Counted from the first letter of the stretch, positions 1-5,753 are shown. The stretch is DNA of 7,428 nt from Spirochaetes bacterium RIFOXYC1_FULL_54_7 (GCA_001830645.1 MIBM01000223.1:553-7980); one strand, 5' to 3'. Numbers and translations are program-made. The notes: generated by a model from the sequence alone, not told the origin.

Positions 1-798
1 ACCTTCTGCCTCCAGGCGCTGTCTTACCGTTTCATCTGCCTTTGCCAGCAAGGACTGAGGATGGACTATGGAAAAATCCAGCCTGATCTCACCTCTGGAG
101 TAGTCAAGGAACTCCGAAGCCAGGCGTTCCAGCTTGGCGGTCTCGGTTGCAATGGCCTGGATGGATCGCCGAAGCCGTTTTTCATCCTGCAGGTTCAATA
201 GTATGAGCTGGGCCTGGCCTTTGATTATCGATATTGGATTGCGGATATCATGAAGGATCATGGAAGAGAATTTCCCCAGCGTAGAGAGGCGCTCGTTACG
301 CAGGCGGTCTGCCTGTATTGCCTCCAGTTCGGAGTAGGCGGCTTCGAGTTCATTGTTCCGGCGCCTGAGGTCTTCAACGAAGGCCTCGTTTGAGCTACGC
401 ACCAGGAAGGACATGGATATCATCACCGACAGGGCGATGGACGAGTGTCTCTTTATGAGCTCATGGAAGTCGTTCCGGTACAGGAAAAGTACTCTGGTCG
501 GAACCTTTGCGACTACGGTTGCCGATCGCGGTAGTTCGTCTACAAGGGCCATTTCACCGAAAAAATGACCAGGACCATGGATGCCAAGAAGATCAGGTTT
601 TGGATCGTTGTAATTCTTCCAGACCTCAACCAGTCCATCGAGGACAATATAAAACCTGTCAGCCATCGAGCCTTCAGCAAAGAGTATGTCTCCTGGAGAA
701 AAATCCTCTTCGTGACAAACACCCAGGACTACCTTTATTTCGTCATCGGACAGGTTTTTAAAGAAAAAAACGTTCTTGAGGAACTCGAAGTAGTCCAT
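1..798 (-). CDS. Sensor histidine kinase with N-terminal cyclic-nucleotide-binding domain (partial, C-terminus off the left edge)
   Basis: I translated this open frame directly from the minus strand: 266 codons with no stop, beginning MDYFEFLKNV. Residues about 8-125 form a cNMP-binding beta-roll of the CAP/PKA-regulatory type. Its phosphate-binding cassette is FGEMALVDELPRSATVVA, with FGE at 80-82 and the key Arg at 91. Residues about 138-170 are charged and Glu/Arg/Leu-rich and look like a coiled-coil linker. Residues about 171-235 are a HisKA dimerisation domain with H-box LHDIRNPI, so His183 is the likely phosphoacceptor. The HATPase domain would lie beyond position 1. There is no signal peptide or membrane segment, so it should be a cytosolic kinase gated by an internal nucleotide or similar ligand. 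The start is fixed by GGAG at 805-808, 6 nt upstream of ATG. It follows the flaA2 terminator on the same strand. The ligand and the partner response regulator are not visible. Confidence 0.88.
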   Translation of the reverse strand, partial: MDYFEFLKNVFFFKNLSDDEIKVVLGVCHEEDFSPGDILFAEGSMADRFYIVLDGLVEVWKNYNDPKPDLLGIHGPGHFFGEMALVDELPRSATVVAKVPTRVLFLYRNDFHELIKRHSSIALSVMISMSFLVRSSNEAFVEDLRRRNNELEAAYSELEAIQADRLRNERLSTLGKFSSMILHDIRNPISIIKGQAQLILLNLQDEKRLRRSIQAIATETAKLERLASEFLDYSRGEIRLDFSIVHPQSLLAKADETVRQRLEAEG

Positions 799-808
799 GA
801 AGATCTCC

Positions 809-836
809 AAAAAAAAGGGCCTCCTGAGGGAGGCCC
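809..836 (-). terminator. Intrinsic terminator after flaA2
   Basis: A perfect 8-bp G+C-rich stem (GGGCCTCC/GGAGGCCC at 817-824 and 829-836) encloses a 4-nt loop. On the minus strand it is followed at once by eight T (816-809), the standard Rho-independent layout. It lies 28 nt downstream of the flaA2 stop and should end the flaA1-flaA2 transcript. The T-tract runs straight into the ribosome-binding site of the kinase gene (GGAG, 808-805), so it may be a partial terminator that sets a ratio between sheath protein and kinase. On the plus strand the stem lacks a following T-run. Confidence 0.9.
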
Positions 837-864
837 ATAAATATTCAGGAAGTACGAGCCTTGA

Positions 865-1602
865 TCACCATCCATCGGCCATATCGTCGGGATCCCGGTT
901 ATCCTCGGCAAACAAGTCGGTAACAGCCCGGAGGTCATCAAGATAAATGTAGTATGAACCAAAGGCTTCCATTGGATCACACTCGATTTTGAAGCCTATG
1001 ATCTTGATGCCCATCTGGTTGTTATAGTGGTAGTTGCGCTGGATTATACCGGTCCGGCCGTCAGGATTCTGGGGAGGGACGGCTACGGATAGCTTTTTCC
1101 AGCCCTGGAAGTTCAACTTTCCCATGGTCAGTTCGAAGCGGTTGTTGAAGAAATCCTGGACAACCACTTTGAGTGTATGGTTGTAATTTCGTCCAACAGT
1201 CCATACTGAAATGGTTTTGGTTATGCCTTCTATGGGAAGTGGCTTCTGGGCAAGGATCTGTATCTGGTTGTGCCCGCGCCTGAAGAAATCGGTCCGTACG
1301 CCATATACATACTGGTCGGCTATTTTGGGATCTATACCCACATAGCGTTCCTCTGGTTTCGGTTCGTTCTCCTTGCCTGCAGGGCCACCCTGGAACAGAC
1401 GACCGGCGGCAATGCCTTCGTCAGGAGAAATATAGACGCCCCAGAATCCGGCAGCTTCGAACTTGTCTATCGAAACGGTCTGCAGTTTCTGCTGGGCCGT
1501 GTCAACGCCGATTGCGTTGGGATCGGGCGTCCCCACAGTAGCCTGGGCCATTACCGAGGCCACGATGGAGAACGCCACAACGATGGCTATGATCTTTTTC
1601 AT
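865..1602 (-). CDS. flaA2: Flagellar filament outer-layer protein, FlaA family (second paralogue)
   Basis: A 245-residue secreted protein. FlaA proteins coat the FlaB core of spirochete periplasmic flagella. It has a Sec signal peptide (MKK, hydrophobic core, ending SVMA at residue 19, likely cleaved before Gln20). Its core aligns by eye with the upstream gene product: a V-W segment, then NY (NYNHTL here, NYDYYL upstream), then a VxD motif, an LG/MG-x-L element, GWK and VxxP, and near the C-terminus a Y-aromatic-DD/DQ strand followed by TDxF. The protein ends in an acidic tail rich in Asp (NRDPDDMADGW). The ATG lies 9 nt after the flaA1 stop, and its GGGGAG ribosome-binding site abuts that stop codon, implying coupled translation. 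Family assignment is firm; the '2' suffix follows treponemal naming and operon order. Confidence 0.9.
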   Translation of the reverse strand: MKKIIAIVVAFSIVASVMAQATVGTPDPNAIGVDTAQQKLQTVSIDKFEAAGFWGVYISPDEGIAAGRLFQGGPAGKENEPKPEERYVGIDPKIADQYVYGVRTDFFRRGHNQIQILAQKPLPIEGITKTISVWTVGRNYNHTLKVVVQDFFNNRFELTMGKLNFQGWKKLSVAVPPQNPDGRTGIIQRNYHYNNQMGIKIIGFKIECDPMEAFGSYYIYLDDLRAVTDLFAEDNRDPDDMADGW

Positions 1603-1605
1603 GGT

Positions 1606-1614
1606 CTCCCCTTA
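1606..1614 (-). promoter_or_regulatory. Ribosome-binding site of flaA2 abutting the flaA1 stop codon
   Basis: Read on the minus strand the junction is TAAGGGGAGACCATG. The TAA (1614-1612) ends flaA1 and GGGGAG (1611-1606) is the flaA2 Shine-Dalgarno, 3 nt before the ATG. If the AA of the stop is counted, the Shine-Dalgarno is AAGGGGAG. A ribosome finishing flaA1 would sit on this site, so translational coupling of the two sheath subunits is expected. Confidence 0.75.
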
Positions 1615-2397
1615 GTTGGAATTATTGCTGCCCCAGAGCTCTTCAATAAGCTTCGGGTCGGACAGGCCGTCTCCGTCGAAGAGAACCTCGAACGTATCGG
1701 TCAATATCTTGAATTGGTCGAAGTAGAAGTAAACAGCCTTCTCGTGTAGTGGTGCTTCTGCCCTGACGGGTGATGCCACTACTTCTGTAGGCCTGGTCCA
1801 GATCCTGAACTTGACCAACTGAAGGTTTTCGGTTCTGGGAAGATATTTCTTGGATTGCGGTATGTTGGTAGGTATGCTTACCCGGAAATTCTTCCATCCA
1901 ACGTGAGTGAGGTTACCCAAGGGAAGGGTATGTACTATCCCTTTGTAATCCCTGACGAACGCCTCAAGGTAGTAGTCATAGTTTCCCGACCATACCCAGA
2001 TGTCGATCATGCTTACCCTGCCGGGAAGGGGAAGTTCGATGGGTTCATAGGTCACATTTTCGCCTTCGCCCGATTTGGTACCCGGTACGATGTCTACCCA
2101 GTTGTACTCCTTGCGGTCGAAAAGCATGGCAATGCCCAGGCTACGGATGTCATTGCCGGAAGGGTTGCTTCCAAAAATGGCTTGTGGCCAGGTCTTGACC
2201 GAGGCTGTTTTCGGGAAGCCTTCGGTGGCAAATTTACTCCCTATGACGAACCAGGGGTTTGCTTCCGGATCGTCGAAGGTCTGGATCACTTTGGATTCCA
2301 GATTAATTGTTTGTTCGTCAGCGAAAATTCCTGTCGCCGCGAGCATGAATACGATGACGAAGGACAGGCTCATCGCCTTTACGACGCGCTGTTTCAT
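1612..2397 (-). CDS. flaA1: Flagellar filament outer-layer (sheath) protein FlaA
   Basis: A 261-residue secreted protein of the spirochete FlaA family, which forms the sheath over FlaB filaments in the periplasm. The signal peptide is MKQRVVKAMS followed by a hydrophobic core ending GIFA (residue 26), with cleavage expected before Asp27. Family-typical parts include IQTFDDPEANPWF (about 38-50), WVDIVPG (100-106), IDIWVWSGNYDYYLEAFVRD (131-150), LGNLTHVGWKNFRVSIP (160-176) and VYFYFDQFKILTDTFE (222-237). The tail DGDGLSD (241-247) resembles a calcium-binding loop. I chose the ATG at 2397 because AAGGAG lies 8 nt upstream. A TTG six codons further upstream overlaps that Shine-Dalgarno and would remove it from the leader. 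It is first gene of the flaA1-flaA2 operon behind a consensus sigma-70-type promoter. Confidence 0.93.
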   Translation of the reverse strand: MKQRVVKAMSLSFVIVFMLAATGIFADEQTINLESKVIQTFDDPEANPWFVIGSKFATEGFPKTASVKTWPQAIFGSNPSGNDIRSLGIAMLFDRKEYNWVDIVPGTKSGEGENVTYEPIELPLPGRVSMIDIWVWSGNYDYYLEAFVRDYKGIVHTLPLGNLTHVGWKNFRVSIPTNIPQSKKYLPRTENLQLVKFRIWTRPTEVVASPVRAEAPLHEKAVYFYFDQFKILTDTFEVLFDGDGLSDPKLIEELWGSNNSN

Positions 2398-2405
2398 CCG
2401 GATAA

Positions 2406-2411
2406 CTCCTT
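2406..2411 (-). promoter_or_regulatory. Ribosome-binding site that fixes the flaA1 start
   Basis: AAGGAG on the minus strand, 8 nt before the ATG at 2397. It rules against the longer reading from TTG at 2415, whose first codons would contain this site and which has no comparable site of its own. Confidence 0.8.
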
Positions 2412-2429
2412 GCAATGCCCATTATGAAT

Positions 2430-2448
2430 GTTCCACGAGCTGTGGAAC
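2430..2448. promoter_or_regulatory. Operator-like inverted repeat over the flaA transcription start
   Basis: GTTCCAC (2430-2436), 5-nt spacer GAGCT, GTGGAAC (2442-2448): a perfect 7-bp inverted repeat. It begins 2 nt downstream of the flaA -10 box and covers the predicted start site near 2444. Because transcription would begin inside the first arm, the full RNA hairpin would not form, so a DNA-binding site for a repressor is the more natural reading. A partial repeat of one arm (GGAACGA) recurs upstream of the -35 at 2489-2495. I do not recognise the sequence as the site of a known regulator. Confidence 0.45.
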
Positions 2449-2450
2449 GA

Positions 2451-2479
2451 ATTATATTTTTAACAACTGACTTTGTCAA
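2451..2479 (-). promoter_or_regulatory. Consensus sigma-70-type promoter of flaA1-flaA2
   Basis: On the minus strand TTGACA (2479-2474), exactly 17 nt, then TATAAT (2456-2451). Both hexamers match the housekeeping consensus perfectly. The predicted start is near 2444, giving a leader of about 47 nt to the ATG at 2397. A very strong vegetative promoter fits an abundant sheath protein. No sigma-28-type motif is seen here. Confidence 0.88.
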
Positions 2480-2577
2480 ACAAAAACCGGAACGATTCGG
2501 CATGGATATCTCAGCCGAAGCTGCAAGTGTACCATATTTACAGGATTTGGTTGAAAAATTTCGAAATATATCAGTAC

Positions 2578-3414
2578 TCATCGTTCCAGGAGTCTCCATC
2601 CCCCCCTTGTCGATGCGGATTCCGTTACACCCAGGGTGATTCCAAGTTCATTCAGGCTGCTGTCGATATCCCACACAAGCAAAGCATCCACAGAAGGATC
2701 AATCAGGTTTCCAAAAGCGGATTCCAGTAGTACATACGAACTTCCTGTAAAAACCTCCCGGGCCCATCTCGCCGCGTCCCTTCCCTGTATGGCAATGTAC
2801 ACCTGCCGTATATCAAGTGTTTTCAGCCTGTTTGCCGTTGCTGCCGACCATGGGGTGTTGATATTTTCGATTATCGGCTTGTTTCCAGGTTTTCCAGCCA
2901 GATAAGAGTTTGTAAAACGCTTTATGGACTCATCGGATCCATTAAGGAAGATCCCTGCGCATATAACATCCTCTGGCAGGGTTCGAGCATGGTCCGCAAG
3001 CACCGCTCCAGCCATTTCTGCGGCATCTGCAGGTGAATAGAATGCACTGTATAGGCCAGCCCTGGGAGCAGGCTCAAACCCCCCTGTGTATATAACTTTG
3101 ATGCCCGGCGATGAATCCAGAATGCGGTCCAGTTCCGGAGCAATCAATGGAGTGAGGATCAGAATGGAAGGTTTTTCTTCTGCGAGCACCGAGTAAAGGG
3201 TTTCCGATGCTTCGAATGGCAAGGTTATGGTTTTTCGACCGTATCGACTTATGGTTGCTGCGATTTCAGGTGCTATCGCAGGAAGCACTGGATCCAGAAT
3301 CACCAGACTGCCTGGTAACCCTCCTGTGCATGCGCTGGCTGATAAAAGAAATACCAGCACGGCGATCCATGCTCCGGTCTGCGGTGTCGGTTTTCTGCCT
3401 TTTTCTTTGATCAC
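2578..3414 (-). CDS. Putative lipoprotein, possible periplasmic-binding-protein-like fold
   Basis: A 278-residue protein I cannot assign to a named family. It has a basic N-terminus (KEKGRK), a hydrophobic segment and a lipobox-like SASAC with Cys29, so it is probably a membrane-anchored lipoprotein of about 250 mature residues. Spirochete lipoboxes tolerate Ala at -3. The mature part alternates beta-like hydrophobic stretches (SLVILDP, PSILILTPLI, IKVIYTGG, DVICAGIFL, QVYIAIQG, ALLVWDI) with helices, reminiscent of the type I periplasmic-binding fold (BMP/LacI-like sugar- or nucleoside-binding proteins). That is inference from pattern only. The start is GTG at 3414. No ATG, GTG or TTG lies between it and the upstream in-frame stop, and there is no clear Shine-Dalgarno. 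It is co-directional with flaA1, 180 nt upstream of it, and divergent from fba. Confidence 0.72.
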   Translation of the reverse strand: MIKEKGRKPTPQTGAWIAVLVFLLSASACTGGLPGSLVILDPVLPAIAPEIAATISRYGRKTITLPFEASETLYSVLAEEKPSILILTPLIAPELDRILDSSPGIKVIYTGGFEPAPRAGLYSAFYSPADAAEMAGAVLADHARTLPEDVICAGIFLNGSDESIKRFTNSYLAGKPGNKPIIENINTPWSAATANRLKTLDIRQVYIAIQGRDAARWAREVFTGSSYVLLESAFGNLIDPSVDALLVWDIDSSLNELGITLGVTESASTRGGWRLLER

Positions 3415-3420
3415 GATGCT

Positions 3421-3449
3421 ATAGTAGTTGCTGACAGGGTTGCAGGCAA
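3421..3449 (-). promoter_or_regulatory. Candidate promoter of the lipoprotein gene (leaderless geometry)
   Basis: On the minus strand TTGCCT (3449-3444), 17 nt, TACTAT (3426-3421), four of six matches each. The -10 box ends 6 nt before the GTG start, so the transcript would begin at or next to the start codon. This fits the lack of a Shine-Dalgarno but is a moderate match only. Confidence 0.4.
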
Positions 3450-3468
3450 TACGTATCAGTCCCTAACC

Positions 3469-3503
3469 GATACCTTGACGGTATCTTCTACCATCTCTAG
3501 ACT
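3469..3503 (+). promoter_or_regulatory. Candidate fba promoter with an inverted repeat on the -35 box
   Basis: TTGACG (3475-3480, 5/6), 17 nt, TAGACT (3498-3503, 4/6) gives a start near 3510 and a leader of about 55 nt. The -35 box is overlapped by a perfect 6-bp inverted repeat, GATACC-TTGAC-GGTATC (3469-3485), an arrangement suited to a repressor that blocks polymerase. Confidence 0.5.
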
Positions 3504-3521
3504 TGAAGTTGTTGAATTGAA

Positions 3522-3531
3522 ACAGCGCTGT
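3522..3531. repeat. Perfect 10-bp palindrome in the fba leader
   Basis: ACAGCGCTGT reads the same on both strands and lies about 12 nt after the predicted fba transcription start and about 22 nt before its Shine-Dalgarno. It could be a second operator half or simply chance; it is too short in loop to make a useful RNA hairpin. Confidence 0.3.
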
Positions 3532-3553
3532 GCGCAGATCCGGAATTCTTGCC

Positions 3554-3559
3554 AAGGAG
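3554..3559 (+). promoter_or_regulatory. Ribosome-binding site that fixes the fba start
   Basis: AAGGAG ends 5 nt before the ATG at 3565. The frame stays open upstream to a TTG at 3475, but that TTG is part of the candidate -35 box and has no Shine-Dalgarno, so the shorter protein of 332 residues is preferred. Confidence 0.82.
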
Positions 3560-3564
3560 TGATT

Positions 3565-4563
3565 ATGACCAGTTATAAGGAACTTGGGCTGTCCAATACC
3601 GTGGACCTCTTCAAGAAGGCAGTAGACGGTGGCTATGCCATCCCTGCCTATAACTTCAACAACATGGAGCAGATGCAGGCCATCATCCAGGCTTGTGTCG
3701 AGACACGCAGTCCCGTCATCCTTCAGGTTTCTTCGGGAGCCAGGAAGTATGCCAATGCCAACTTACTGCGCAACATGGCCCGCGGAGCAGTGGAGTATGC
3801 CAAGGAACTGGGGTGCGAGATCCCCATTGTCCTTCATCTTGACCATGGCGACAGCTTCGAACTGTGCGTTGACTGCATAGAGAATGGTTTCTCGAGTGTC
3901 ATGATCGATGGTTCCCACCTTCCTTATGACGAGAACGTGGCTCTGACAAAGAAAGTCTGCGAGTATGCCCATTCCAGGCCGGATTATGTTTCTGTGGAAG
4001 GTGAACTCGGCGTATTGGCAGGTGTGGAGGATGATGTGTCGTCCGAGCACAGCAACTATACCCAGCCCGGCGAGGTAGAGGACTTCGTGAAGAAGACCGG
4101 CGTGGATTCCCTGGCCATCTCGATAGGAACCAGCCACGGTGCCATGAAATTCAAGCCTGAACAGTGTACCCGTACCCCGGATGGCATCCTTCTTCCCCCC
4201 CCACTGCGTTTTGACATCCTTGAAGCCATCGAGAAGCGCATCCCGGGCTTCCCCATCGTGCTCCATGGTTCATCGTCGGTACCCGTGCAGTACACCAAGA
4301 TGATCCTGGAGTTCGGCGGCAAGCTTAAGGATACCGTTGGCATACCCGAGGAACAGCTTCGCAAGGCTGCCAAGAGCGCGGTCTGCAAGATAAACATCGA
4401 TTCCGATGGCCGTCTGGCTATGACTGCAGTGATACGCAAGGTATTTGCCGAGAAGCCGGACGAGTTTGACCCGCGCAAATATCTGGGGCCGGCACGGGAT
4501 GAGCTCAAGAAACTGTATATGCACAAGAACAACGATGTACTTGGGTCGGCAGGCAAAGCCTGA
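3565..4563 (+). CDS. fba: Fructose-bisphosphate aldolase, class II
   Basis: A 332-residue zinc-dependent aldolase that cleaves fructose 1,6-bisphosphate to dihydroxyacetone phosphate and glyceraldehyde 3-phosphate in glycolysis, in the cytosol. Visible family features are AYNFNN (28-33), LHLDHGDS (90-97) with the catalytic base Asp93 and zinc ligand His94, VEGELG (144-149) with Glu147 as the likely second metal site, GTSHG (188-192) with ligand His191, VLHGSSSVP (232-240) with ligand His234, and KINIDSD (275-281) of the substrate-binding loop. The order and spacing fit class IIB enzymes, and all key residues are present. The length matches my recollection of the T. pallidum enzyme. It heads a plus-strand unit with the barrel protein gene 3 nt downstream and diverges from the lipoprotein gene. 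Confidence 0.96.
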   Translation: MTSYKELGLSNTVDLFKKAVDGGYAIPAYNFNNMEQMQAIIQACVETRSPVILQVSSGARKYANANLLRNMARGAVEYAKELGCEIPIVLHLDHGDSFELCVDCIENGFSSVMIDGSHLPYDENVALTKKVCEYAHSRPDYVSVEGELGVLAGVEDDVSSEHSNYTQPGEVEDFVKKTGVDSLAISIGTSHGAMKFKPEQCTRTPDGILLPPPLRFDILEAIEKRIPGFPIVLHGSSSVPVQYTKMILEFGGKLKDTVGIPEEQLRKAAKSAVCKINIDSDGRLAMTAVIRKVFAEKPDEFDPRKYLGPARDELKKLYMHKNNDVLGSAGKA

Positions 4564-4566
4564 GCC

Positions 4567-5679
4567 GTGATCAGGTACCATCGTAACAGGTCGGTGTTTG
4601 CACTTGTGGTACTGATCCTCGCGGCTGGTTTCATGCCTGCATTTGCGGATGATGATCTGGCTGTAGGTCTTACGGGTCCCCGGTTCCTGAACGGATTCAT
4701 CCCCAGTGGTACCGATTTTACCGTAGACTATACCGGGCTTGACCTTGGTGCACCGGCGGTTACCAGGTTGTTCCTGAAGCTTGGTGGTGGCTACGAGAAC
4801 AAACTGCTCCTGCGCGAGCCTGACACAGGTGATCCACTGTCTCTTGCGGGAGGCGGGGTGGCCATAGGCTACGATTCACCCAACTTCCAGTGGGAGGCCG
4901 CCTTCATACAGGGCTTCTCCACCCGGCCCGATGGTGACAATGCACGCGAGGTTTTCCTTTTTTACCGTGGTCGTTATGACATCCATGACAAGGATCTTGA
5001 CGATTCCGTCTTCGAGGATGCCAATGGCCTGTTCGGCACCTCGTTTCTGGTTGGTGCCAGCTATGACACTGTGGTTCGAGACCGGCACCGTCTGAAAAAG
5101 GGTATCCATGCCGAAGCCAGCGCAGAGTGGGGGCCAGGATTCATCAATCCAAACAGCGATTTCTGGCGTGTATCGGCCAAGGTGATCGGCTTCCTGCCTA
5201 TCTTCGATCTGCCTACGGATGGGGAAAACCTCTTCAACATGTATCTGGCAACTCTGGCCAGCGCAGACCTGGCTGGCGGTGATTCTGTGCCGATCTATGT
5301 GAACCAGTCCTTCGGCGGAAGGGATCTTCGGGATTCGCTGGGCAACTGTGTAAGGGGATACGAGAAATCCAGCTATGATTCGTTGTTCAAGGCAGTGGGA
5401 AACCTGGAACTACGGATTGTGGGTCCGGCCCTCGGGCTGGAATCCATACTGCCTTATCTGTACGGATTCTTCGATGCAGGTTATTACGACAGCTTCTATG
5501 GATCTACAAGCTTTGCCGATGAAGCTGGACTCATAATGTCATCCGGTGGAGGATTTGCCATCGGGCTGTTCGATTTTGCCCAGATAGGCTTTGTGGGTGG
5601 ATACAAGCTGGTTGAAGACAGCCTGTATGGTATACACGAGCCGACCTTCGTCAGCTTCAAATTCATGCTGCACTTCTGA
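4567..5679 (+). CDS. Predicted outer-membrane beta-barrel protein
   Basis: A 370-residue exported protein that I do not recognise by name. The signal peptide is MIRYHRNRSV, a hydrophobic core, then PAFA (residue 27), with cleavage expected before DDD. The mature chain is Gly/Tyr/Phe-rich with many alternating amphipathic stretches (for example FLKLGGGYE, VAIGYDSPNFQWEAAFIQGF, FAIGLFDFAQIGFVGGYKLV). It ends in a strand with a terminal Phe (FVSFKFMLHF), the C-terminal signature recognised by the BAM machinery. A barrel in the spirochete outer membrane, perhaps a porin-like or surface-antigen-type protein, is the best reading. The start is GTG, 3 nt after the fba stop, with no strong Shine-Dalgarno, so translation probably depends on coupling with fba. 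No other nearby start would keep the signal peptide. Confidence 0.8.
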   Translation: MIRYHRNRSVFALVVLILAAGFMPAFADDDLAVGLTGPRFLNGFIPSGTDFTVDYTGLDLGAPAVTRLFLKLGGGYENKLLLREPDTGDPLSLAGGGVAIGYDSPNFQWEAAFIQGFSTRPDGDNAREVFLFYRGRYDIHDKDLDDSVFEDANGLFGTSFLVGASYDTVVRDRHRLKKGIHAEASAEWGPGFINPNSDFWRVSAKVIGFLPIFDLPTDGENLFNMYLATLASADLAGGDSVPIYVNQSFGGRDLRDSLGNCVRGYEKSSYDSLFKAVGNLELRIVGPALGLESILPYLYGFFDAGYYDSFYGSTSFADEAGLIMSSGGGFAIGLFDFAQIGFVGGYKLVEDSLYGIHEPTFVSFKFMLHF

Positions 5680-5690
5680 TTGTCGGATAC

Positions 5691-5745
5691 CCCTGCTATT
5701 GCCAAGGGTGTTACTGGACAAGATACCGGGGAACGACTCCCGTAT
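5691..5745. repeat. Two small imperfect hairpins in the 3' untranslated region
   Basis: First, CCCTGC-TATT-GC-(CA)-AGGG at 5691-5708 with a 2-nt bulge. Second, ATACCGGG (5723-5730) with CCCGTAT (5739-5745), seven pairs with one bulged C and an 8-nt loop. They precede the main terminator hairpin and may stabilise the 3' end of the message. Nothing else is seen in the interval between the barrel gene and rnhA. Confidence 0.35.
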
Positions 5746-5753
5746 GTCTATGC

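Noticed and set aside
2398..2415. Longer flaA1 reading from a TTG start adding six residues
   Set aside because: The TTG has no ribosome site of its own and overlaps the AAGGAG that serves the ATG at 2397; the shorter form also gives a normal signal peptide.
1270..2427. Long open frames on the plus strand opposite flaA1 and flaA2
   Set aside because: They are antisense to clearly recognised FlaA genes, have no family features and no sensible ribosome sites.
2496..2519. TTCGGC/GCCGAA inverted repeat as a terminator for the lipoprotein gene
   Set aside because: Six pairs with a 12-nt loop and no T-run directly after the stem on the minus strand; too weak to call.
2558..2567. ATTTCGAAAT palindrome just after the lipoprotein gene
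   Set aside because: A 10-bp A+T-rich palindrome with no promoter or terminator context; expected by chance.
3475..3564. Thirty extra N-terminal residues on fba from a TTG
   Set aside because: The TTG is part of the candidate -35 box, lacks a Shine-Dalgarno, and the extension has no aldolase similarity; the ATG at 3565 has AAGGAG 5 nt upstream.
3763..4700. Long minus-strand open frames opposite fba and the barrel gene start
   Set aside because: They are mirror frames of the aldolase coding sequence, whose catalytic motifs are intact on the plus strand.
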